DNA from: Candidatus Woesearchaeota archaeon
Lineage (GTDB): Archaea > Nanobdellota > Nanobdellia > Woesearchaeales > GW2011-AR4
Direction of reading: 5' to 3'
Length of the DNA: 9,637 bases
Assembly (NCBI GenBank): GCA_016185915.1
Contig: JACPMP010000038.1
Span: 1-9,637 of the forward strand
Positions 1-5,946 of this stretch are shown one piece after another. Under the pieces are notes generated by a model. It was not told the origin of the DNA, ran no database searches, and saw only the letters and a program-made list of their open reading frames with translations. A program made the position numbers and the translations under genes. Position 1 is the first letter of the stretch. Every line of letters starts with the position of its first letter.

Positions 1-19
1 CATTAAATCTTTTAAACAT

Positions 20-117
20 CAAAATTCCACTTATGTTTCATAAGTGGTTTATGTGTATGTCAACATTACATGGAATTTGGATGTGCTCAAAAACTACCAT
101 CAATAAGTGGAATTTTG
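20..117. repeat. 15-bp perfect inverted repeat enclosing 68 bp (98-bp span)
   Basis: CAAAATTCCACTTAT at 20-34 is the exact reverse complement of ATAAGTGGAATTTTG at 103-117. The arms could be the terminal inverted repeats of a short MITE-like element, or one state of an RNA leader. No convincing target-site duplication is visible outside the arms (CAT before, TAG after). The left arm also pairs with 39-47 and the right arm with 125-134, so this long stem competes with two local hairpins. Confidence 0.8.
27..47. repeat. Perfect 9-bp hairpin with 3-nt loop
   Basis: CCACTTATG at 27-35 and CATAAGTGG at 39-47 are perfect reverse complements around a TTT loop. The right arm is followed by TTT, so it could act as a weak terminator of an upstream transcript. 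The left arm is shared with the longer 20-34/103-117 pairing, so the two structures cannot form at once. Confidence 0.8.
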
Positions 118-134
118 TAGTGTCCAAAACCACT
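106..134. repeat. Third hairpin competing for the same arm, 10 bp with a 2-nt bulge
   Basis: AGTGG (106-110) pairs with CCACT (130-134), and TTTTG (113-117) pairs with CAAAA (125-129). AA at 111-112 is bulged and the loop is 7 nt. The left arm is the right arm of the 15-bp inverted repeat. The motif CAAAA(TT)CCACT is thus present at 20-31 and, without TT, at 125-134, with an inverted copy between. This pattern suggests repeated or copied units rather than a single chance palindrome. Confidence 0.6.
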
Positions 135-137
135 GAA

Positions 138-149
138 TTATCATGATAA
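138..149. promoter_or_regulatory. 12-bp perfect palindrome, possible operator
   Basis: TTATCATGATAA is self-complementary over its full 12 bases and lies about 50-60 bases before the first possible start codon at 198. A dimeric regulator could bind such a site. The sequence is simple and AT-rich, so chance is possible. No second copy was seen near it. Confidence 0.35.
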
Positions 150-158
150 GTAAACATG

Positions 159-184
159 CCACCAACCAATAATTGGTGGTTTTT
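159..184 (+). terminator. Hairpin followed by T5, terminator-like
   Basis: CCACCAA (159-165) and TTGGTGG (173-179) form a perfect 7-bp stem with a 7-nt loop, followed at once by five T (180-184). This is the classic layout of an intrinsic terminator. In archaea a T-rich tract alone can terminate, so the hairpin may be incidental. It lies only 13 bases before the ATG at 198. It could end an upstream transcript or, if the operon promoter lies further upstream, act as an attenuator in the leader together with the competing hairpins at 20-134. Confidence 0.45.
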
Positions 185-189
185 GACAA

Positions 190-194
190 GAGGG
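190..194 (+). promoter_or_regulatory. Possible ribosome binding site for the ATG at 198
   Basis: GAGGG lies 3 bases before ATG 198 and includes GAGG, which can pair with the usual CCUCC at the 16S rRNA 3' end. The ATG at 242 has no comparable purine motif at a useful distance. This favours 198 as the real translation start of the first gene or of a leader peptide. Confidence 0.4.
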
Positions 195-197
195 AAT

Positions 198-245
198 ATG
201 ATAATAAATAATAAAAAAAGAGTTCTAAAATTTATGGAATTATGA
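198..245 (+). CDS. Short frame: leader peptide or split N-terminus of the first giant protein
   Basis: ATG at 198 opens a 15-codon frame, MIINNKKRVLKFMEL, ending in TGA at 243-245 and overlapping the next ATG at 242 as ATGA. It carries a purine motif (GAGGG) upstream and contains an A7 run (213-219). One extra A in that run would fuse it in frame to the downstream protein through MIINNKKKSSKIYGIM and on into ILLTLFLMVFIV, giving a textbook signal peptide: charged n-region, then hydrophobic core. The downstream protein as read starts directly at the hydrophobic core and lacks that charged part. The best explanations are a one-base error or mutation, or slippage at the A run. A genuine leader peptide coupled by ATGA is the alternative. 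Confidence 0.45.
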   Translation: MIINNKKRVLKFMEL

Positions 246-3200
246 TTTTGCTTACACTATTTTTAATGGTTTTTATAGTGGATGTTAAACCGCAAGGTGA
301 CGGTGCTAAAGGGGGAGACGGAGGTGATATACAACCACCTCAGTTTCAACCACAGCCACCCTCTTCTCCATCTTGTGACATACAATTAGCAGGATGTTAT
401 CCAAGCGCAAATATTGCCCCTAATCAATTTAATTATTATCTTACACAAGACAGATGCTTATCTACCCCAAATGGCTGTGTTTGTAGCATCTCAACAAATC
501 CTCAGGAAATCAGAGATGCTGACCAATCAAGCTTGGCATGCGGTTGTTTTCAAAATCCTGCATGGGATACAAATGGAAAATGCTGTGGGGATGATGAAAG
601 TGATTGTGGCAGAATAGCAGGAAATGTTTTGTGTAACCAAGGCACGGATGAAGCACAAACAAACTGGATATCGGCTGGAAGGGCTAATGCAAATGATATA
701 AAATATATTAATTGTGCTAATAAAGAATTTTTGTCTGATGGCAATAATTGGTACAGATGCGATGGAATTTTTTCAAGAAGAATAGTTAGTGGAAATGAGT
801 TTATATGTACAAGAAAAGGTCAAGAGTCATTTGTTGAATGTTGTGGCGATAATACTCAAAATTGCATCTCAAAGACAAATGGCAAGAGAATAACAACTGG
901 ACAATCTGAAATTTATCTGCCTGGTAGTTTTGTTGATGTCGAAATCGCTTTAAATAAAGATAGATTCAACACTGGCGAAAAATTAAGTGTATCTGCGACA
1001 CTTGCAGGCGATAATGCGAGAAGGGCTGACCTCTACCTTATTGCATTAGCTCCTAATGGGAACTTTTTGCCTCTATTGCCAAGCAACCAATTAGGCACTA
1101 CAAATCAAGCTGCACCTTTTAGAACTAATTTTCTTGTAACAAGGGAAACTCTTAATAATTTGTGGGAATACACGTTTAGAGGAAATGAACTTTGTGGCCA
1201 ATGGACAATCTATGGAATATTAACAGAGCCAGGAACAACTCTGGACACCTCAAATAGAAATAATTGGTTGAGTCATCAAACTAAAACATTCAATTTAGGA
1301 ATCACTCAACCAATAAGCCAACCAACACCACAAACATATACAAAGACTACTGCTGGAATGGGCAGAAACCCTACAATAACTTGTGACACTGGTGATACAA
1401 GGATAAGATGTCAAGACACAGGAAATGGCAGAAATCATGGTTGTAATCCAGTTGGAGACAATGGATGTTATGCATGGGAAGGGAGTGCAAATTATGGTGC
1501 AGAAGGCTGTTTGATAGAGTGCAGAAGAGCACAACAGACCCAACAACAAACCCAGCAATGCATAAATCCAACTTCTTCATCAGCAACATCCTCACAAACT
1601 CAAACTATAGTTAAAGATATACAAGCAGTGCAAAGCTCACAAGAAGAGAATTGTGCATCAAGGTTTGGTGCTGGATGGGAAAAGGTTTTATTCAACTATA
1701 GGTCAAAAATAACTTTTTGTAAGAAGATGGCAACTGTACAATTAAGCTCCAGTGGTGTGTCACAAAGAGTCCTTGCTGACATCAAATCTTTAATAAACCC
1801 TCCAGGCGGAGGTCCAAATGCAGATGTAGATTGTGCCAATGCATTTGGTGAAGGTTACAAAGATGGGGGAGTCGATAGTGATACCCACATTACCTTTTGT
1901 AAGAAAATTATCACAGTAACATACAATCCCACATCTGAGCGTTATATAGCAGAAGCCCATGGTACATGGCCACATACAAACAACTGTGCAGCTTTTGGAG
2001 CAGGATGGCAAAGCTATGTTTATGATTCTGCATCGGATATTACGTGGTGTAAACTATATACAACGCCACAATCAACCTCATCAACAACAGGAAGTGTCAT
2101 CTATCCAATAAATAAAATTACAGGCAGAGTAGTTATAAGTCCAAGCGACTCATGCCCAAATCCAGCAGGTATTTCTGAAATAGAAACTTTAAGCAATCCA
2201 CTTAAATTACAACCCGATAACCCTCCAAAAGTGATTCTAAAGATTAATGATAAACCTGTTGATACAAGCACAGAAGGTAAAATTAGGGATAATCCTATAA
2301 GAGTAATAAAAGGTCAACCTTTGGTATTTGCAGTCTCAATAACAGATTCACAACTTCAAAATTTGCCAATGAGATATTATGTTACCCAATATCAAGGCGG
2401 CACTTGGCCAAGATTAAGTGCCCATTATGGAATAGGTTTTGGCTTTGCTCAAGCTGTTGGAAGCTCCTGCACAAAAACAGTAATACAAACACAAGATTGG
2501 GCTGTTGATACCTATGCCTTACATATAGTAGTAGGTCAATCCATTGATAGAGCAGCATCCTCTAGTTTGGTGTTTTTTCAAGTTGTAGAAACTCAAACAA
2601 CTTCACCAATTGGACCTAGCACTACCCAATCCATGAGCCAAACATATTATTGCACTCCAGACAAAAAATTTGTCACAGAATTAGATACACCAGAGCCAAA
2701 TAGAGGGGATACAGCACTTAATAACAAAAACAGAGCAACATGCGAAGCAGCAGGATTTAAATGGACTGGCACAAAATGCTGCAGCGAAGATGATGATAAT
2801 TTAAGTACAACTACATTAAGAGAATTCTATAATGATGCAGGAGGAAATGGTGGCTGCTGGAACAGCACTTATGTTAGAAGTGTTGACTTTGTTAATGGAA
2901 CTAAAAACTCTACAATAAACTATAATGGAGAGTTTCATGGATGTGCTATTGACAGAAGAAATTTTAATGCAGAAAATGATAATTTGCTAGCATTAAGAGA
3001 CAAGCATAGTGGAGCACAGCTAATAACAAATCATGATTATTGCTTTAATGATCCAGAAGGGAATTATTATTGCTCATATTCTGAAAGATGGCTTCCAACA
3101 GAAGGAACTGAAAGAATACGTTTAAGCACTGCACCTGTCTCCACTACAACAACTTCTGGCACAACTGCTAGCGGCACTTCAAATTCTATTACCAGAATAG

Positions 3201-4744
3201 ATTCCCCATTGCTTGGAAGTGCAACCTACACTTCATCTAATAAAAATCCATTAGAGCCATTTATTAGAATGAATGGTTTATTCAGAGGAAATGCAGCAGA
3301 CCCTGTTATAGTGCAGCAAGGTCAAGCAATTCGACTTGAGATTGGTATTAATAGAAATATTAACCCACCTTATCCCATTAGAATTTATTTAACAAAGAAA
3401 AGAAGCAATGAAAATGCATGGGACAGAGTGAATGGTGCATACGGTGATGGCATTGGTTTTATTCAAGCAGGGCAAGTATTCGAGCTTACGCTTCAGCCTG
3501 CACAAACAAATACATTATCTGCTGGCTTGTACTCACTTTATGTAGTTATAGGAAATAGTTTGCCTCAACTTTCTTCATCAGAGGAATTATTTTTTGAAGT
3601 TAGAGGAACTAGTGCAACATCTTCAGCGCCTGCCATACCTACACTAACTAGTGCTATACCCTCAACTTTTCCGTCAGAGTGCTGTGCACAAGAGCAATGC
3701 TGGAATGGCTCTTCATGCATTTCTAATCAAAGAAATAACCCGCAAGCACAGACAATTAATGGACAAAGATGCATTGATGGAAATTGGATGCAACAAACCC
3801 TTAGGTCAACTCCAGATGGCAGCAGAACAGGATATTGCCCAAGAGAAACACAATGCCTTATTGACCCATCCGCAACAACTGAAGCAAGTCAATGCATTGA
3901 ATCTGGAAATTATTTGTCCACAGGAGATAACTATTGTGAAAATGGGAATTGGTCATCAAGAACTAAACTATTGGCATTAAAATTATTGAAGATGAAAAGC
4001 GGCGATTTCACACTCTTCTGCGACAACAGGCAAAACACATTAAACAATTTGCAATATTTAAGCGAATCAGGAGAGATTGTTGAAAATGTTCTCACAAATT
4101 TGCAAACAAACAACTTTTGCGTTTTAAAAAACAACAACAGAGTGATTGCAGCAACTTCAATCAACAGAAATTTAGAAGATATTCCAAGAAATGCTTTGAA
4201 CATACTGGGAGTTACAAATTGCAACAATGCCTTGATAGACGATAATCAATATCATTCCTGCGATTCGACAAACAAGGTTTGGTTTAACAAGAGGCAGAAA
4301 AGTTTTATTTACAGCTCAACTTCGATAACAGTTCCTTCTGAAGATAATCCTCTTGTTTCATTAGAGGAATTTATCACAAATCCAATAAGAACCATAATAG
4401 ATACAATAATAAGGTTAATAACAACTCCTCCTTTTGATGAATCTTATGTAAATGCTATAAAGAAATTTGATAGATTATATATGACACAGCAAGGAAGCAA
4501 ATCAGTCAGAGGCGCAATAGAAGGAACAAATTTCAAAAATGCAGTTATTGGCTATACGAACTTTGAAAATAATATATGCAACTTTATCCAGCAATTTAAC
4601 CAAGGTAGGAGCGATGTGTCATCAGGCATATCATGCAGAAATGAGGGTAATAACTATTATGTTCTTGCTCAGGGAAGTCAGTTAACAAACCTCAATCCAG
4701 AGTCAATATGGCCTGATTTGACTTCAAAGTTAAGGTTAACATGA
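242..4744 (+). CDS. Giant secreted, cysteine-rich multidomain surface protein (1500 residues)
   Basis: Function unknown; no catalytic motif was seen. The N-terminus is a hydrophobic stretch (residues 1-13, ILLTLFLMVFIV) acting as signal or anchor. ATG 242 is the only ATG in this frame after TAA at 212-214, but the true start may be 198 (see that entry). A Gly/Pro/Gln-rich linker (18-43) follows, then a Cys-rich part with two CCGD motifs (114-118, 200-203). Next come an Ig-like beta domain (about 226-352), a second Cys-rich part (about 375-427), three copies of a Cys-paired mini-domain (471-604), an Ig-like domain (661-783), and a Cys-rich part with CCSEDDD (846-852) and GGCWNST (870-876). A second copy of that Ig domain (1003-1121) and a Cys-rich C-terminal module (1147-1500) complete it. 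Ser/Thr/Gln-rich linkers separate the domains. The C-terminal module, with ENGNWSSRTK near 1233, resembles one I associate with uncharacterised DPANN surface proteins. That is recollection and was not searched. No C-terminal membrane helix is evident. Confidence 0.93.
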   Translation: MILLTLFLMVFIVDVKPQGDGAKGGDGGDIQPPQFQPQPPSSPSCDIQLAGCYPSANIAPNQFNYYLTQDRCLSTPNGCVCSISTNPQEIRDADQSSLACGCFQNPAWDTNGKCCGDDESDCGRIAGNVLCNQGTDEAQTNWISAGRANANDIKYINCANKEFLSDGNNWYRCDGIFSRRIVSGNEFICTRKGQESFVECCGDNTQNCISKTNGKRITTGQSEIYLPGSFVDVEIALNKDRFNTGEKLSVSATLAGDNARRADLYLIALAPNGNFLPLLPSNQLGTTNQAAPFRTNFLVTRETLNNLWEYTFRGNELCGQWTIYGILTEPGTTLDTSNRNNWLSHQTKTFNLGITQPISQPTPQTYTKTTAGMGRNPTITCDTGDTRIRCQDTGNGRNHGCNPVGDNGCYAWEGSANYGAEGCLIECRRAQQTQQQTQQCINPTSSSATSSQTQTIVKDIQAVQSSQEENCASRFGAGWEKVLFNYRSKITFCKKMATVQLSSSGVSQRVLADIKSLINPPGGGPNADVDCANAFGEGYKDGGVDSDTHITFCKKIITVTYNPTSERYIAEAHGTWPHTNNCAAFGAGWQSYVYDSASDITWCKLYTTPQSTSSTTGSVIYPINKITGRVVISPSDSCPNPAGISEIETLSNPLKLQPDNPPKVILKINDKPVDTSTEGKIRDNPIRVIKGQPLVFAVSITDSQLQNLPMRYYVTQYQGGTWPRLSAHYGIGFGFAQAVGSSCTKTVIQTQDWAVDTYALHIVVGQSIDRAASSSLVFFQVVETQTTSPIGPSTTQSMSQTYYCTPDKKFVTELDTPEPNRGDTALNNKNRATCEAAGFKWTGTKCCSEDDDNLSTTTLREFYNDAGGNGGCWNSTYVRSVDFVNGTKNSTINYNGEFHGCAIDRRNFNAENDNLLALRDKHSGAQLITNHDYCFNDPEGNYYCSYSERWLPTEGTERIRLSTAPVSTTTTSGTTASGTSNSITRIDSPLLGSATYTSSNKNPLEPFIRMNGLFRGNAADPVIVQQGQAIRLEIGINRNINPPYPIRIYLTKKRSNENAWDRVNGAYGDGIGFIQAGQVFELTLQPAQTNTLSAGLYSLYVVIGNSLPQLSSSEELFFEVRGTSATSSAPAIPTLTSAIPSTFPSECCAQEQCWNGSSCISNQRNNPQAQTINGQRCIDGNWMQQTLRSTPDGSRTGYCPRETQCLIDPSATTEASQCIESGNYLSTGDNYCENGNWSSRTKLLALKLLKMKSGDFTLFCDNRQNTLNNLQYLSESGEIVENVLTNLQTNNFCVLKNNNRVIAATSINRNLEDIPRNALNILGVTNCNNALIDDNQYHSCDSTNKVWFNKRQKSFIYSSTSITVPSEDNPLVSLEEFITNPIRTIIDTIIRLITTPPFDESYVNAIKKFDRLYMTQQGSKSVRGAIEGTNFKNAVIGYTNFENNICNFIQQFNQGRSDVSSGISCRNEGNNYYVLAQGSQLTNLNPESIWPDLTSKLRLT
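1652..2053 (+). repeat. Triplicated Cys-paired mini-domain inside the first giant protein
   Basis: Three units share the pattern C-A-x(1-2)-F-G-x-G-[WY]-x(n)-I-T-[FW]-C-K: residues 471-494, 531-554 and 582-604. The two cysteines are 22, 22 and 21 residues apart, suggesting one disulfide per unit. Units 1 and 2 end in ITFCKK and unit 3 in ITWCK. The spacers are about 36 and 28 residues, with beta-like sequence after units 1 and 2. I do not recognise this as a named family. Confidence 0.85.
2222..2590 (+). repeat. Ig-like domain, copy A of an internal duplication
   Basis: Residues 661-783. It aligns by eye with residues 1003-1121 of the same protein: a GQ before the first strands, PMRYYVT (compare PIRIYLT), W-x-R, YGIGFGFAQA (compare YGDGIGFIQAG), Y-A-L-H-I-V-V-G-Q-S (compare Y-S-L-Y-V-V-I-G-N-S), and a final FFQV/FFEV strand. 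The alternating hydrophobic pattern indicates a beta-sandwich. The two copies are divergent, so the duplication is old. Confidence 0.75.
3248..3607 (+). repeat. Ig-like domain, copy B of the internal duplication
   Basis: Residues 1003-1121, homologous to residues 661-783 as described for copy A. It lies between a Ser/Thr-rich linker (about 962-982) and another (about 1122-1145), then the Cys-rich C-terminal module begins. A Cys-rich segment with CCSEDDD and GGCWNST separates the two copies, so the unit may be an Ig domain plus Cys-rich segment rather than the Ig domain alone. Confidence 0.75.
4732..4744 (+). promoter_or_regulatory. Shine-Dalgarno-like AAGGT and ATGA stop/start overlap, genes 1 to 2
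   Basis: ATG at 4741-4743 overlaps the TGA stop (4742-4744) of the first gene by four bases. AAGGT at 4732-4736, inside the last codons of the first gene, sits four bases upstream of the ATG and can help re-initiation. The arrangement indicates termination-reinitiation coupling within one transcript. Confidence 0.75.
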
Positions 4745-5946
4745 AAAAAAAATCTGTAAAATCTCAAATTACAATGCTTATGCTTTTAGGTTTAGTATTA
4801 TTCATTGCAGTAAGTTTTGTTTTATATTTCTCCAAATCATCAGTAAAAAAACAAAGCCAGCAGAGTATAAAAAATATACAGGAAACTGCAATAGACACAC
4901 TTCCAATTAAAGAATTTGTAGCAAATTGCTTGGATAAGCTTGCAAAAGATGCAGTTGCATTATTGGGAAGACAAGGCGGGTATATCTACTCAAGCCAGGG
5001 TGGGGCATTAATTGACTATGCTGAAACTGATGAGGGCTTATTTTTTGTTAAGCATAATAATCTTAACATTGCATACAACATATTACCTCCAAAGTTTGAG
5101 TCTTCTCCTTACTCATCAGATATTCCAGATTACCCATGGAGCATATTTCCATATAAAACAGAAATTTCAAATGAAGAAATATTTGAGGGTTTTTTTGGAA
5201 TAGATAATATGCCGCCGTTAAATTCTTCAGAAGGCCCTAACTCAATACAAACTCAAATAGAAACCTTTATTGATAATAATTTTATGAGTTGTGCTGATGT
5301 GAGCTTGTTCAGAAATCAAGGATACAATATAGAAATCGACAATAGTAAAACCCAAGTAATCATTGGTAGCAATGGCATCACTATTAAATCAAAAATACCA
5401 ATTACCATAAACAATCCTTCAACAAAAGAGTCTACTAAGATTAGTGATTTCTCAACCAACATAGATATAAGGCTTAGAAACATTTATTTCTTCACAAAAG
5501 AATTAATCAAAAATGATATTCAAAACATAAAATTCAACATAAGCGATACCAACAATAATAAGGACTCATTAAGCATACAGCTAATTAAAAATATTTTTTC
5601 AGATGAAGCAAGAAAAATAAAAGCAGATTTAATAATTGTAGCTGATGAAAAATCATTAATTTATGGAAAGCCATTTGAGTATGCATTTGCAAGAAGGAAC
5701 AGGGCACCTGCGCTTTATTATATAAAACAAAATAATTTGGAATTTCCACATCTTCATACAATTAATCAAAATGGGCTACTAAGAGATTCAGAATTAAAAG
5801 CAGAAGATCCTGATGAAGACAGCTACACATTTACTATAACACCGACACCACCAAAAGTGCTGAATATACCTCAGCTCAAATTTAAGATTGAAGTTAGCGA
5901 TGGCAAGTTATCAGATTACCAAATCATAACTGTAAATAGGATATGA
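4741..5946 (+). CDS. Membrane-anchored surface protein with N-terminal helix and Ig/cadherin-like C-terminus
   Basis: 401 residues, function unknown. A lysine-rich start (KKKSVKSQIT) leads into one strong membrane helix (about 11-30) and then a basic stretch, so the body most likely lies outside the cell. The K-S-Q-I-T start followed by a hydrophobic run recalls archaeal class III (pilin-type) signal peptides, but the glutamate expected five residues into the mature chain is absent, so processing is doubtful. Two cysteines, C63 (FVANCLDKLAK) and C184 (NFMSCADVS), may pair. RQGGYIY (77-83) and FGIDNMPPL lie in the region I associate with a family common in DPANN archaea; this is recollection only. 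The C-terminus has DPDEDSYTFTITP (356-368) and VSDGKLSD (385-392), typical of Ig/cadherin-like domains, ending in a strand at the C-terminus. It overlaps both neighbours by ATGA. It may anchor or nucleate the two large partners. Confidence 0.93.
   Translation: MKKKSVKSQITMLMLLGLVLFIAVSFVLYFSKSSVKKQSQQSIKNIQETAIDTLPIKEFVANCLDKLAKDAVALLGRQGGYIYSSQGGALIDYAETDEGLFFVKHNNLNIAYNILPPKFESSPYSSDIPDYPWSIFPYKTEISNEEIFEGFFGIDNMPPLNSSEGPNSIQTQIETFIDNNFMSCADVSLFRNQGYNIEIDNSKTQVIIGSNGITIKSKIPITINNPSTKESTKISDFSTNIDIRLRNIYFFTKELIKNDIQNIKFNISDTNNNKDSLSIQLIKNIFSDEARKIKADLIIVADEKSLIYGKPFEYAFARRNRAPALYYIKQNNLEFPHLHTINQNGLLRDSELKAEDPDEDSYTFTITPTPPKVLNIPQLKFKIEVSDGKLSDYQIITVNRI
5943..5946 (+). promoter_or_regulatory. 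ATGA stop/start overlap, genes 2 to 3
   Basis: The third gene's ATG (5943-5945) overlaps the second gene's TGA (5944-5946). Only a weak AGG at 5938-5940 precedes it, two bases from the ATG and too close for a good ribosome site. Initiation here probably depends on ribosomes finishing the second gene. It is the second identical junction in the operon. Confidence 0.75.

Larger units (their letters stand above)
1..197. other. Non-coding region upstream of the operon, rich in inverted repeats
   Basis: No convincing gene lies here. One plus-strand frame stays open from the left edge to a TGA at 144-146 (47 codons), but it has no recognisable protein character (clusters of Met, Trp, Cys and His) and runs through all the hairpins, so I treat it as chance. 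Another frame entering from the left ends at TAA 41-43. The region holds four elements listed separately: competing hairpins between 20 and 134, a 12-bp palindrome at 138-149, and a hairpin plus T-run at 159-184. No clear archaeal TATA box could be placed with confidence. The AT-rich stretch 197-219 is the only obvious candidate area, and it overlaps the short frame at 198. Confidence 0.6.

Noticed and set aside
3..146. 47-codon open frame entering from the left edge on the plus strand
   Set aside because: It crosses all the hairpin arms, shows no familiar protein pattern, and is short enough to be chance. It could be the 3' end of an upstream gene, but nothing supports that from this window alone.
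20..184. CRISPR array
   Set aside because: The repeats are inverted, unevenly spaced and too few; there are no regular direct repeats with spacers.
1295..2011. Minus-strand open frames at 1295-1558, 1371-1595 and 1790-2011
   Set aside because: They lie opposite well-supported domains of the first protein, overlap each other and have compositions typical of antisense shadows (Cys, Leu and Ser runs).
3651..3980. 109-codon plus-strand frame nested in the first gene
   Set aside because: The main frame here encodes the ordered Cys-rich C-terminal module; the nested frame has no domain pattern or ribosome site.
4380..4430. C-terminal membrane helix in the first protein around NPIRTIIDTIIRLITTPP
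   Set aside because: The stretch contains Arg and Asp at regular intervals and is better read as a short amphipathic helix than a membrane span.
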